64,000 bases of DNA. It comes from Viola odorata. Taxonomy: Eukaryota; Streptophyta; Magnoliopsida; Malpighiales; Violaceae. This document shows, piece after piece, positions 47,992 to 60,356 of this stretch. The notes under the pieces were generated by a model, which did not search any database, was not told the origin of the DNA, and was given only the letters and a program-made list of their open reading frames with translations. A program made the translations under genes and the position numbers. The DNA lies in assembly GCA_963691705.1 (NCBI GenBank), contig OY829541.1, forward strand, positions 57,397,931 through 57,461,930, written 5' to 3'. The first letter of the stretch is position 1, and each line of letters starts with the position of its first letter.

Positions 47992-50425
47992 TTAATTAGT
48001 GTCCTCTACTTTTTTCTAACTCTTTTAATTACTTATCTGAGTAATGGGTTCTTTTCTTTTATGGGTTTTATAAGTTAATGCAGTGGAATTAATATGAATG
48101 ATATATGCTGATTGCAACCTAAATTGATAGTAATAGTGTTATGCTGTGTTATTTCTTGTTTTTGGTCTTGAATTACAGTTCTGACGATATGAAAAAAATA
48201 ATTTAATTATTCAAAGTTTGAACTTTGAATCCTCGGCTGCAGCTTACCAAAAAGTTCTTGGTCTGCCATTCTCAAAGCAATTCTGAGCGTTGCACAGTTA
48301 AAAGGACTAGAGAGCGTGTTAAACACAAAACAAAACAAAACAAAACGATGGCTTTGTCTACCAGTCTAACGACAAGGACCGGCGGTTCGGCAATTTCGTG
48401 TAATGATCTCTTCTTCCTTTGCTGGCATGCGTATGTTCATATTCTTCTCCAATACTCCCTCCCATTTTTTATAATTATTTTTTTAACTGTAATTATATAT
48501 ATCAACATAATCATTAATTTTGATTACAAGTGTACTCCTTTTAATATATTAATTATTTTATTTTAAATTTACCAATTCAAAATTAATTTACTTTAAATTA
48601 ATTGGTTTGGATTTTATAAATCATAAAAAAGATAAAAATTATAATTAAAAATATCAATTAATTTTTTAGAAAATATAAATACGACAACTAATTATAATTA
48701 TATTTTTTTAAACTAAAATGTACAACTATAAATATATAATGATTTTCTTGGTTAAAGAAACAAAACACAAATGTTCTGTCAACAAATTCATGGAGTAATT
48801 TGATGCCAAATATGTTCAACTGGGCCATCAATCCAACCATGGTTTGTCTTTGGTTGAATTGAGTCCAAGCCAACCGAGGTAATAATGGCGTTCCGGCGAA
48901 AAAGAGTAAGAAGAAAAAATAATGGCGTTAGGTTCAACTATTAAAACTTTTGAATGTTGACTATTTTGGATTCGAGTCGGATAAGATCCTGAAAGAGTGG
49001 TGAAATTATTTTTTTTAAATTTTAATACAATTATATACCCAGTGCTTGAAGTTGAGATATTTAGTTAAACTAAAACAACTCTATATCGGTTGTTGTTGGT
49101 AAAATAAGGAAGAAGTATATGAGACGATGGATTAGTTGCAACTATATTGGTTGTGTGATTAATGAGGTGCAACTCATGTTTTCATTACCATATATATAGT
49201 TGGCAATTGAAAAGGAAAAAGAAAAAGATACTCGTCAGATCTGGGTTATCTAATTTTTCTTTGAATATGACCAGTCATGTTAGAAAAATTTAAACCGTTC
49301 AATAAAATTGGAGCATAAGATTAAAAATTTAAATAATTAATGAGTTGAGAAAGTGTATATATTAGAGGCTACCGCTCTCACATCACATCACATGTCGCTA
49401 ATGATGCAACTAAGCTGATAGCTTTGGCAGGTGAAGCTGGAAGGGGGGAGGTGGGCCGGTTACATTTGAGGTAAGCTAGCAGTCCACGTTGTGAAGATTT
49501 GGAAGTGACAATTTCTTCAAAACAGTAATGGGCTGAAATCAATGGCCCAGTAAATTTATCCTGCAGGCCCATTGGATTTGCTTTCTAACCAAAATAAAAA
49601 TATAAAAATGGTGAACTGGCCTTTTGCCCCGTAAGATTTTCTTCAGGATAGTTTTACCTTCTTCTTATTCTTTTCTCAAAAAGATAAACTGTTAATTAGC
49701 GATGCTATAAAACTAGTACTATATGAAGAGTAAGTTAAAAATTGAGACTATTTAGCGGTTCCTCAAATTTGTGAACACTCAAGCTGTATAAGTAAACATG
49801 GTGAGACATAAAATCAGCAGTAAAGTTAAATTTTCGTTGGACCAACTCATGCCGGATAGAATTAATGAGCCCCTCACTGTTTTTGGTTTCTCACTCTATC
49901 ACGTATACCGATTACCGAGACATGAAAATATGAATTGAGACAGCATTCCATTTAATTGTTTTGTAGATGGTGCATTTGCCCATTGTTTTTGGCCTTAGGT
50001 AGGCTCGCACATGATGGATAAAACCATGACCAAGAAGCCGAACGATGAAGTAAGAGACGAAGAGCATCTAACAGCTGTGTCATTTCCTTTCTTTCAACGA
50101 ATTTGCAATGGAGTGAAAATCTTTAGTAACTTCCATAAAATATATATAGGGTAATATAATTTTAAAACTTGCAACATTAATTTTAAATATAATTTTCTAA
50201 AAATTATAATTTTAGCTCATCTTAACCCTCTTTCTTCCTCTTTCTTCGGGATACTTTCTTCATTTCCAATTAAGGGTCTAATCTAACCCTATCTCTTTCA
50301 AATGACAAAACCATCACCATCACCATCAAAAACCAATCACCAAAACCAATCAATCACACAACGGGAAAGATCTTTACCATACCGTCCATATTCTCACGCC
50401 CCGCATAAGTGGAGCCCGCTAATGT
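47992..50425. other. Spacer between NIMIN-like gene 2 and the solo LTR
   Basis: No convincing gene is present. An ORF at 48225-48566 has no family features. A MITE half-copy lies at 49243-49350. Confidence 0.5.
49243..49350. mobile_element. Half-copy of the 45.9-kb foldback MITE
   Basis: TCTAATTTTTCTTTGAATAT, GACCAGTCATGTTAGAAAAA and CCGTTCAATAAAATTGGA match the left arm at 45913-46000 with scattered changes. The opposing arm is absent. Confidence 0.65.
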
Positions 50426-51021
50426 ACCGAGGGTGTACGCATATGGTTTGGTGAAATGGGCCAAGGAATTCACGGAAAGCACGCGGCGTAAAATGTGAAC
50501 GCCGAGAGAGGTTTATCAAACAAGTTTGAAAAGGCTTGAAGAATCCGGAAGCTTCCAGAAGAACCTAACACATTGTGGAGATATGTGTTAAATCTTCCAG
50601 GAAGATTGTAAAAAGGTTCTAGAAGGGGAGATATGTGTGGAGCCTTCTAGAAGTTTTATAGAATGTGGTAGATGTGTAGAGAATTTTAGAATAGTTCTAA
50701 ATACTTAATCTCCACCACTGAATCAAAATGATTCTAGCTGTCCATTAAGGAGGTGATTGTGTATAAATAGGGGTGAAATCTCACTTGTACATTCAGCCAA
50801 GTTCTTAATAAGCAAAATGTAGAGCAAATTAAGTCTTTTGTGCAACATAGCATTCTTCTCCAAACTATCTTGTGTGTTTTCCTTTCTAAGTTCTTCTTGT
50901 GCTAACATTGTTTTAAACTTTGTAGCTTTGGTGGTTAGGCTAACTTAGCAAGCTAAAGAGCGAGTTAGCTAGTTAGGTGTCGCACGGATTAATCGCTGCC
51001 CAAAATACTCATCCCGTGACA
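50426..51021 (+). mobile_element. Probable solo LTR with heat-shock-element-like repeats
   Basis: The layout is that of a plant LTR. Upstream repeats are followed by a TATA box (TATAAATAGGGG, about 50762), a leader with CTTGTACATTCAGCC, and a U5-like end (GTTAGCTAGTTAGGTGTCGC, then CCCGTGACA near 51021). The U3-like part has GAAGCTTCCAGAA (50548-50560), which is GAAnnTTCnnGAA, plus TTCTAGAA at 50617-50624 and 50645-50652. No internal domain or partner LTR is seen. The left end is uncertain and no target duplication was found. Confidence 0.5.
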
Positions 51022-51846
51022 ACATGATCTGACCACGTTACGATATCGACTTCATTGACCTCACCCTCCAAAACTACGTCAAGCACTGTAACACAGCAAC
51101 TGCAACGTACATACATTTGTCAGATTTTTTTTCTTTAAAAAAAGAGAAAAGTAAAATTGAACTAATTGACGTATATAATAGAAATATACGAGTTTGATTG
51201 CAGTAAAAAATATTCATAGTGGAGGGTATAAAAATTATTAAAATGAATAATTATATATCCTTTACTTGAACTAATTTAGAATACATGAAAAAAATATAAA
51301 ATTCTATAAATGTATCCGATTGAATTTTTTTTACAAAAATAAAGACTAAATTAATTATCTACAAATTTAATTATAAATTTGTTACGAATATGAGACTTGA
51401 ATTAATCAATTAGGGTTTGATTAGAAAAAATTTATGCCCAAGGACTAAACTAATCATCAAATATATGATTAAAAAAAAACTAAAAACTATCATCAAATAA
51501 AAGCTCAAAAGGAACATGGGCACTATTGATTACTTATTTTTATTATAGAATTTTAATTCATGGCGTTTAAACATACAAATTACTGTAACAAATAGTATTG
51601 GTGGCGGTGGCGCCGGCCATGTTTCTGCTGATAATCTCCCCCGACGTATAGCATGATGCAATAAGCAAGCGGCGATTTTTTTTATGAAAAATACCCATGT
51701 AAGTCCAATACCTTGGTTGTTGTGGGGAAGTTTTCATAAGGTTAAATTGGTCATCAAAATGTCTCTTGTTTCTTGTTATATCTTCTTGGTAATTGGGCAT
51801 TCAAATCAAACACCACACTCTGCTATTATTGATGAAGAGAAAGAAC
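51022..51846 (+). promoter_or_regulatory. Upstream region of NIMIN-like gene 3
   Basis: It is AT-rich. One TTGACG core lies near 51166. No gene is seen. Confidence 0.4.
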
Positions 51847-52200
51847 ATGGAAGCGGAAAGAAAGGAGGGGGAGAAACCCATTGATGGTGATGAGAATGAA
51901 GGAGAAGAAGAGAGGATGAATGCTTTCTATAGTTTGGTGAGAAATTTCAGAGATGCCCATGATCAGTTCTTTATCACTGGATCAAGCATATCAAGAGAGA
52001 AGAGAAAAGAACAAGAGATGCAACAACCAACTTCATCAACTTGGATCCCATCTTTCACATTGGAAGATTTTGCACATGATGAGCAACTGATCAAATCCTT
52101 CATCCCTCTTTCTACTTCATCTAACAAACAAGAACAAGGACAACCACAACTCAAAACAGACCAAAGACCAGAAGATTTAGATCTCAACCTTTCACTTTGA
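51847..52200 (+). CDS. NIMIN/NRR-like NPR1-interacting protein 3, 117 aa
   Basis: This is the third tandem copy. The helix reads EEERMNAFYSLVRNFRDAHD; the usual FF pair is FY here, which may alter NPR1 affinity. The shared block is WIPSFTLEDFA. The C-terminus is LDLNLSL, a full EAR motif. I chose ATG 51847 (MEAERKEGE) because copies 1 and 2 also start with ME; an in-frame ATG at 51832 would add five residues. There is no lysine cluster as clear as in the other two copies, only EKRKE near residue 57. It is a single exon. A probable solo LTR ends about 0.8 kb upstream in the same orientation. Confidence 0.8.
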   Translation: MEAERKEGEKPIDGDENEGEEERMNAFYSLVRNFRDAHDQFFITGSSISREKRKEQEMQQPTSSTWIPSFTLEDFAHDEQLIKSFIPLSTSSNKQEQGQPQLKTDQRPEDLDLNLSL

Positions 52201-53941
52201 TTGGTAATTATTTTACATTTCTTTTTAATGTTCCAAATTTAATGAAATAATAATCCACATTGAAACTTTTCTAAGTTATGGTACATTGTCATTTTGTACA
52301 CTTCCCTTGTTGCTGTTCAAATCCACATGTAATTGGTTGAGTGCTTATCATGATTTTGTCTCATGACCCAATTAGAATTTTGTCACAACCAGATCAAATA
52401 TGAACCGTTCAATTAGGGTGAGTGGGTGCGCTAACTTTATGGTGGCGATGCAAAGCTAAAACAACATAGTTTCCGCCAGTACGACATTTTGTTTTCAACA
52501 ATCTTCAATGTCTCCTGAATGTTGCGGGACTTCTCTAACTTTAACTTACATCTCGTATTCGATCATCGGAATGGAATTACATTGTGATAACTATCTACTT
52601 TCAGGTACCTACAAACAATGCTCGGAAGATAATAGTCTCTCGGTTCTAGTCACGGGAGGATAAACCGGACTAAATACCAGGTTAAAGATATACCCAGGAA
52701 CAGTGAAAAAAAGAAGAAAAAAAAACTGTTTTAGTTTCAGCCAAAATGATGCATTAGCACACACGTGGTTAATTATGGCCAACTCCTTTATCCAATCGTT
52801 GGCTCATAGGATCCCAGTTCTTTTGTTCTTAAGTTGCTTTCACAACAGGAAATGATGTCAAGCAACCTATCCTTTTTGTTTTTGGACTAAATTATAAGTT
52901 AAACCTCAAGCATCCTGTTTTCTTTTGGAATGTATCATCTAGCTTTAACATACAGGGACAGAGATATTAAGAATGATTAGAAAGGGACCTAAGATTACAC
53001 GATGAGAGATGTGGAAGACATCATCTTTGCTCTTGCCCACTTAACATTCATCTTTGTGATTGATAGTGTAGAGTAGGAACCCAGGTGGTGGTGGTAGGTC
53101 TTCTCCTATTCGATGAAGGATTTTGACCACTTCTTTTGTTTCATTGTACTATTGTAAAGTCTATCTTTTTTTAAAATGGATTTTGTACTCCAAACTTCAT
53201 TCTTGCATGCTTTTTCCTATTGAGGAGTTGACCCTTCTGATGTTTTCTTGTGAATCGAGAATCCTGAAAAACATATACTACACTCCTGAACAAGGTGTTA
53301 GGTCCCAGCTTTTGATAGTGATGATTCCGTCCAGGTCCCTCAAAGTTTTCCTATAACCCTTGTTTCATTTATAGTTTCATGTGATGTCGTGTACGCAATA
53401 AAGTGGAAAATACGTATTTCATCATCATAGCCGATACTAGAACTCCCATTTTGTTGATGTTATACACAATTTGATAAAATCTACGTTCTTCTTTGATACT
53501 CAAGATGGTCTTGTTCTGTAGTTTACCTATATAGGCTTGTTTTAAGTTTAACCTCATCTATATCTTCGCGACGATTGTGCTATTAGTTGAACAATTCCCA
53601 GTTGGTTTTAAACTCAGGATTGTTCTGTTTCTACTGTAATATGTGTAGCTAACAATGTGTTTTGTAACAGATTTCGATCCCAAGAAGAGCAACCTCCTTC
53701 TTGGAATCAAATCGAATCGAAACAAAAAATATCGCTCTGACAAGAACTGCAATGTACAATAGTATTCTTGTTACACCAGCGTCAGCTAATCCATTGTCAT
53801 GTTACAATCTGCTCTGAGGGAGAAGAGCATAAAATGGATATTTTACAATAATTCCTACCAAAATAGCACACTGAAACGAAACATTAGGGAGGCACAGGCC
53901 ATCCTATAGCTCCTTAAACAAAAGTTACACAATCCTTTTGG
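52201..53941. other. Region between NIMIN-like gene 3 and the BOR gene
   Basis: The two genes converge here, so both 3' UTRs lie in it. The BOR 3' UTR probably covers several hundred bases to the left of 53942. No other gene is recognised. Confidence 0.5.
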
Positions 53942-55219
53942 CTATGAAGTTGAACTGGATGGACTCTTCCCCAGATTGGATAGTTTCACTTCTCCTATCA
54001 ATGGACTTTTCCCACCCAACTTGGGACTTCTCTCCCCTCGTAGCTCACTCAGTCGAGGACTAGGTGTGTACAAGACCCTCGGGCTCTGAAGGCCTTTAGG
54101 ATCATGTACAGGTGTTGTAGTGGAACTGCTGATTTTAGGACTGCTTGTGTGCCTAAATTCTCCTCGGCTTCGGGTGATAACCTCATCCAAAATCTCTGCA
54201 TCCCCTGCAGCAGCAGCCCCTGCACCGAGCTCTGTCTCCTAGAAACATGATGATGGAAGGAAATTATGGAAAAAATCTTCAGTTTGAGTAGTTAGGGTAG
54301 ATTTTAGTTTGTGCTGGGTAGGAATATCTTACTGTTGCAAGATCATATGGCAAAGCTGGTGCCTCTTCATACTCTGCCGCATCCAAGTCCGAAAGGTGTA
54401 CACCTTTGAAAAACTTAGGAAGCACATATTGTCTTACCGGAACCAAAAGCATGATCATCAACGGGAACATAACGCCAGCGATTGGAACCCAGGTAAGACC
54501 AAAACATATGAGCAAGTAAGTTGTTTGGAAAATGGTGAAAACTGCAATTGATTTGAAAGGCACTGTTTCGACGAAAGTTGCATGATACTCTTCAAGGACC
54601 CTGCAAGAAAGAGTGAATTTTTTTAGACATGAGAACAAAAAACCTATGTACGTGACAGATAGATCAGTTTGGATTAATGGCTTTGAGTTAGTACTTGTAT
54701 CTTCTGCTTGGAGCAGTGAAAAGCAAGAGTATTCTTTCCCAGAATTGGTTTCCAGGTAAACTTTCGATAGCCATGAAGGCAAAGTAACCCCAAAGAACTG
54801 AGGTAGGGATCATTTTGAGGAATGGCATGGCTGCAACACATCCTCCAACCATTGTGGCTTGGAGTAAGTTACTGACACGCTGTTCTTTAACCTCAACTGG
54901 CAACATATCATCAATCTCCTTCTCGATGTCAAATGTTGTCTCATCGATTGGGGCGTCGATATGACCTGTACATGTAGCTGCTTGGATCGTTGATTCCTTG
55001 AACTCCTTTAGACCCTGCTCAAGACATTTAAGTTTGTTCACATTTCAAAATCATGAAATTCATGCGATACATTAGTATTAATTGCTTGATACTTGGTAAG
55101 AAATATGTGTACTTCGGATTGCTGTTGGTAGATCAAAGGTGTCTGCATTTGTCTATAGGCTTCTTGCATGTTTCCATACAATTTTCCCAGGCTGGCATTC
55201 TTTTTGATACTGTCGTGGG

Positions 55220-56223
55220 TGATAAACGGCCTAGAGGGGGGGTGAATAGGCAAATAAAATCTTAACACAAAGAGTAAGGAATTAAGAGTGCGGAAATAGA
55301 AAGTAAAAACACAAGGAGTTATAGTGGTTCCAATTCCTCAATGAATTGTACTCCACTACCTAAGAGCTTCACCCTTAGGATTTTGAATAACGAACACTTC
55401 GTTATTTACCTTGAGTTTTTACGGGTTCAACTCAAACCTTACACCTTGGTTTTTGCGGGCTCAACCAATAAACCTTACACCTTGGTTTTTGCGGGCTCAA
55501 CCAATAAACCTTACAAGTGATTTTTCCGGGCTCAATCACAACCTATCACAATCAATAAACTTGACAAGAGAATTGGGAAATGGCAACACAAATTGGTGTA
55601 CAAATAAACTATGTATGATTTAATAATCAACACCAATAAATGAACAATATTACCTCAAGAAGAAAGCGATCCAAACTCGAATTGAAAGACGCAAGAATGG
55701 TTGAAAACCGATATGTGAAGCTTGCGTTGTAAAACTTTGATTAAGAGAGTTTGTAAATGTAATTTGTATATGTGGAACTTGTAAATGCTTTCTTGTTTGT
55801 AAAAATTGTTGTTCTTACAAACTCATATTAGATGAGTATTTATAAGAGCCAAAAACTAGCCGTTATGAATTTGAAAAAACTAGCCGTTATGTATTTAATA
55901 CCAAATACTAGCCGTTATGTATTTAATACAAAAATACTAGCCGTTATGTATTAAATACAAAAATACTTATTTTTAAATCTTTTGACACTTTCTCTTGAGG
56001 TATTATCGAACATAAATCAAGTGCTAATTAGAAACATACTTACACGTTTAATTTGCTCTAATATACACTTGATTCTTCGAGCTTGCGATAATTGATTCGT
56101 TGCTTCTTTTTGTTGTCTCGTCGCAAACTACAAATACTTTAACTTAAAATTGCGTTAGTATATTAATTAATTTGTGTGTCCTTAATTCATCAAAACAAGA
56201 TTTAATGAGCCCTTGGGCCAACA
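55220..56223 (-). repeat. 3' LTR (element sense) of the full-length Sirevirus
   Basis: On the minus strand it runs TGTTGGCCCAAGGGC to GCCGTTTATCA, 1004 bp. U3 carries four 24-29 bp units with CTAGCCGTTATGTATTTAA (plus strand 55856-55966). The TATA box lies at about 55836-55844. Confidence 0.93.
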
Positions 56224-57233
56224 ATCTCCCCCTTTTTGATGATGACAACAACAAATTAATTTTAGACAATATGAATGTGCAATTTTGAATTAAATCTCAA
56301 AGTAGAAGAATTACTCCCCCTATATCTTTGCTGAAATGCTCCCCCTATCGATTTGCTACCAAATTGATCATATCAATTTGATTATGGAGCCTCAATGCTC
56401 CCCCTACATAAAAGCGTTAGTGCACATGGAGCATAGCAAAGAATCAAAATTGCTCCCACATATTTTCTCCCCCTTTGTCATTAACAAAAAGGGAAAACAA
56501 CATCAAAATATTTCTACCAATTAATTAAGGTAAGGAAAATATTTAAGGAGCAAGCATAATGTAAATAGTACTTCATAAATTTTTACAACAATTATCCAAT
56601 TCAAAAATTATTACACACCATAAATGCAAAGAAGTTAAAGAGTATTAAACATGAAATGGATTTCTGACAACGTAATCTCTCGTTTAGAATTTTTTTTTTA
56701 ATTTTTTTTTTAATTTTTTTTTTTATGGCTAACACACTTTGAAAGAGAAAAAAATTGAAAATCTGAATTTTTTTAGTGTTTTTGCCGAAGGTTTCATGGT
56801 TACCCTCATGGGTGAGTTCATGCCCATGACCCTGAAATTTTATAGGAGAACGAAGAGTTTATGGTCACGCTCATGGGTGAGCTCATGCCCATATGACGTT
56901 CTTTTCCATCAATTTTGAAGTACGAAATAGTTCATGGGTAGCATCATGGTTTAATACAGCAAACCATCTGCTCAACTATGAGACCAGTTTTTCAGCAATT
57001 TGAATTTCAAAATGCATTTTTCTTTAATCAAAACTTCCACAAAATACCTTTATACAATTAATCAAAGCCTCATAATCTAATGTAAAATTAATTTCAACCC
57101 ATTTCTTAATAATCAATCATAAATAAATCATATATATCATATCATATTGCCAAATATTAGAAAGGAAGTGTCCGATTTTACCAATATCAAAGCTAGATAT
57201 CAAGAGAAAGATAGAGAGAGGATAATTAAATTC
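56224..57233 (-). other. Sirevirus 3' non-coding region with PPT array and palindromic repeats
   Basis: CTCCCCC boxes (GGGGGAG on the minus strand) lie at about 56227-56233, 56314-56320, 56339-56345, 56398-56404 and 56467-56473; the one next to the LTR is the expected PPT. Two quasi-palindromes, CATGGGTGAGTTCATGCCCA (56807) and CATGGGTGAGCTCATGCCCA (56872), lie 65 bp apart. No env-like ORF is present. Confidence 0.75.
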
Positions 57234-60200
57234 TTACTCAAATGGATAGCAAATACCAATTTCATGTCTTAGTTCCACAAAACGTTCTTTGGCAAGAGCT
57301 TTGGTAAAAATGTCTGCAAGCTGATTGTTAGTACCAACAAATTCAAGCATAATGTCCCCTTTAGCCAAATGATCACGAATAAAATGATGTTTTATATCAA
57401 TGTGCTTGGTTCGTGAGTGGCAAATAGGATTCTTGGTCAAATTAATAGCACTTAGATTATCACAAAAGATAGGAATTTTACAAAACTTAAGATCAAAATC
57501 TTCTAAGGTTTGTTTCATCCATAAAATTTGAGAAACACAAGATCCGGCAGCAATATATTCAGCTTCCGTAGTAGAAATAGCTACCGAATTTTGTTTCTTA
57601 CTTGACCAAGAAACCATAGCTTGTCCTAAAAATTGACATGTACCACTAGTGCTTTTCCTATCGGTTTTAGAACCGGCAAAATCTGAATCGGTATAGCCAA
57701 TTAAATCAATGCTAGACCCTTTAGGGTACCAAAGACCTAATTTAGAAGTACCTTTCAAATATTTGAAAATTCTTTTCAAAGCAAGCAAGTGAGACTCTTT
57801 AGGACAAGATTGAAAACGAGCAAATAGACAAACACTAAACATTATATCCGGTCTACTTGCCGTTAAATATAAGAGACTTCCGATCATACCTCGATATAGA
57901 GTCATATCTACATCTTTACCATTTTCATCTTTGTCGAGGTTGACGGATGGACTAATGGGAATAGGACTCTCCTTGACATCTTTGTATCCATATTTGTTTA
58001 GGAGATCCTTGATGTATTTTGCTTGATTGAGAAAGATACCTTCTTTAGATTGTCGAATTTGGAGTCCAAGAAAGAATGTCAATTCTCCCATCATGCTCAT
58101 TTCGAACTCACTATGCATACATTTCTCAAACTCCTTGCACAAAGAATCATTAGTAGAACCAAATATGATATCATCAACGTAAATTTGCACAATTAACATA
58201 TTATTACCATCATGTTTAGTGAAGAGTGTAGAATCAATTTTTCCCATTTTAAAACCATTTTTCAATAAAAATTGACTCAAACGATCATACCAAGCTCTAG
58301 GAGCTTGTTTAAGACCATATAAAGCCTTTTCCAATTTAAAAACATGGTTAGGAAATTTAGGATCTTCAAAACCGGGAGGTTGTTTTACATACACTTCTTC
58401 CATGATGTAACCATTCAAAAATGCACTTTTAACATCCATTTGAAATAAGCTTATGTTTTTAAAACATGCAAATGCTAATAACATGCGAATTGATTCAAGT
58501 CTAGCAACCGGGGCAAATGTTTCATCAAAATCAATACCTTCTTGTTGATTGTACCCTTGGGCCACCAATCTAGCTTTATTTCTAATAACATTTCCCGATT
58601 CATCAAGTTTGTTTCGAAAAACCCACTTGGTGCCAATGATAGTATGGTTGCTGGGCCTAGGAACTAATTTCCAAACACAATTACGCTCAAATTGATTTAG
58701 TTCCTCTTGCATGGCAATCATCCAATATTCATCATGTGAGGCATCATCAAATTTCTTAGGTTCAAATTGACAAACAAATGCATGATGATCATTCAAATTT
58801 CTAAGAGAAGAGCGAGTAGCAATACCTTTGCTATGGATATTACCTATGATTTGCTCTTGTGGATGTGCTTCCATGATTTTCCAAGGTTTGGAGCTTGAGG
58901 GGCCTTGATCATTTTGATTTACTACATCATTTGTATTCTCAAGCACCTCTTCCTCCAGCTCTTTCTCCTCTTGAATTTCTAGAGTATCTAGTGAAGGAGG
59001 ATTGACTTGAGGGCTTCCAAAATCTTCTTCTACATCACTATCTATCTCTTTCACACTTTCAAAAGGATTAGATTCATCAAAAGCAATATGCATGGATTCT
59101 TCTACAACTAGAGTTCTTTTATTATAAACTCTATATGCTTTGCTAGTAGTAGAATAACCAAGAAAAATACCTTCATCCGACTTTGCATCAAATTTGCCCA
59201 AATTATCTTTGATGTTAAGAATAAAACATTTACATCCAAAGACTCTAAAGTATGCAATGGTGGGTTTCTTATCATGCCATAATTCGAAAGGAGTTTTATT
59301 AAGCAAAGGTCGAATTAGAACACGATTTAAAACATGACATGCGGTTGCAACGGCTTCGGCCCAAAAACGTTTTGGTGTATTATGCTCATTTAAAAGAGTT
59401 CTAGCCGTTTCTTGCAATGTTCTATTTTTCCTCTCAACTACCCCATTTTGTTGAGGAGTGCGAGGACATGAAAAATTATGAAAAATACCATTTTCATTGC
59501 AAAAATCTTGAAACATGCCATTTTCAAATTCACCACCATGATCACTTCTAATTCTCAAAATTTTGGAACCTTGTTCATTTTGAATACGTTTGCAAAGTTG
59601 TTTGAATGTTTCACATGCATCATTCTTATGAGCCAAGAAGATAACCCAAGTAAATCTAGAAAAATCATCCACAATGACAAAAACATAACTCTTACCTCCA
59701 ACACTTACCGTCCTCATAGGGCCAAATAGGTCAAGATGTAGGAGTTGTAGTGGCCTTGAAGTTGAAACGGATTTGATCGGTTTGAAGGAGCTCTTAATTT
59801 GCTTCCCATATTGACATGCATTGCACAAACCATCCTTCTCAAACTTCATCTTAGGTAAGCCTCTCACAAGCTCTTTCCTAGAAAGCTTTGCAATATTTTC
59901 CATACCTACATGCACAAGTCTTCTATGCCAAATAGATGAATTATCAACAAAAGCACTTAAGCATGTATGATCATCATTAGGAATATCATTTAAATCAATC
60001 ATATATATATTCCCAACTCGATTACCCATGAAAATTAAATCACGTGAGAAAATATTTCTTACCTCACAATGAGTGGAAGTAAAAATCACAATTAAATCTT
60101 TATCACACAATTGACTAATGCTCAATAAATTAAATTTCAAACCATGCACAAATAAAACATGTTCAATAGAAGGAGAATGACCAACTTTACCGATGCCCGA

Positions 60201-60344
60201 AATTTTACGTTTAAGGTTGTCTCCGAATCGGACATTCCCTTTATCTTCTTCCTTCAAATGGGTGAATTTCTTCATATCACCCGTCATGTGCCTCGAACAC
60301 CCGCTATCCAAGTACCATTTATTTGCATGGGGTTTTCGGCACAT
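57234..60344 (-). CDS. pol: Sirevirus Pol polyprotein, intact, 1036 aa
   Basis: The order protease, integrase, RT, RNase H is that of Copia. The protease core is WYLDSGCSRHMTGD (about residues 10-23). Integrase has a zinc region (WHRRLVHVGMENI, then CNACQYGKQ), then LDLFGPMRTVSVGGKSYVFV, RSDHGGEF and PRTPQQNGVVERKNRTLQ for the catalytic DDE. RT has FDETFAPVARLESIRMLLAF, FQMDVKSAFLNGY, LYGLKQAPRAWYDRL and the catalytic YVDD near 725. RNase H has YTDSDFAGSKTDRKSTSG, STTEAEYIAA, SRTKHIDIKHHFIRDH and DIFTKAL. There are no stops. The frame is the same as gag, but TAA and TAG codons separate them, so expression needs read-through, splicing or a new start at ATG 60344. Confidence 0.96.
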   Translation of the reverse strand: MCRKPHANKWYLDSGCSRHMTGDMKKFTHLKEEDKGNVRFGDNLKRKISGIGKVGHSPSIEHVLFVHGLKFNLLSISQLCDKDLIVIFTSTHCEVRNIFSRDLIFMGNRVGNIYMIDLNDIPNDDHTCLSAFVDNSSIWHRRLVHVGMENIAKLSRKELVRGLPKMKFEKDGLCNACQYGKQIKSSFKPIKSVSTSRPLQLLHLDLFGPMRTVSVGGKSYVFVIVDDFSRFTWVIFLAHKNDACETFKQLCKRIQNEQGSKILRIRSDHGGEFENGMFQDFCNENGIFHNFSCPRTPQQNGVVERKNRTLQETARTLLNEHNTPKRFWAEAVATACHVLNRVLIRPLLNKTPFELWHDKKPTIAYFRVFGCKCFILNIKDNLGKFDAKSDEGIFLGYSTTSKAYRVYNKRTLVVEESMHIAFDESNPFESVKEIDSDVEEDFGSPQVNPPSLDTLEIQEEKELEEEVLENTNDVVNQNDQGPSSSKPWKIMEAHPQEQIIGNIHSKGIATRSSLRNLNDHHAFVCQFEPKKFDDASHDEYWMIAMQEELNQFERNCVWKLVPRPSNHTIIGTKWVFRNKLDESGNVIRNKARLVAQGYNQQEGIDFDETFAPVARLESIRMLLAFACFKNISLFQMDVKSAFLNGYIMEEVYVKQPPGFEDPKFPNHVFKLEKALYGLKQAPRAWYDRLSQFLLKNGFKMGKIDSTLFTKHDGNNMLIVQIYVDDIIFGSTNDSLCKEFEKCMHSEFEMSMMGELTFFLGLQIRQSKEGIFLNQAKYIKDLLNKYGYKDVKESPIPISPSVNLDKDENGKDVDMTLYRGMIGSLLYLTASRPDIMFSVCLFARFQSCPKESHLLALKRIFKYLKGTSKLGLWYPKGSSIDLIGYTDSDFAGSKTDRKSTSGTCQFLGQAMVSWSSKKQNSVAISTTEAEYIAAGSCVSQILWMKQTLEDFDLKFCKIPIFCDNLSAINLTKNPICHSRTKHIDIKHHFIRDHLAKGDIMLEFVGTNNQLADIFTKALAKERFVELRHEIGICYPFE

Positions 60345-60356
60345 CTACAAAACCAA

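Noticed and set aside
48225..48566. 113-codon ORF after NIMIN-like gene 2
   Set aside because: It ends in AT-rich low-complexity sequence, with no domain, no similarity to neighbours and no intron signals that would extend it.
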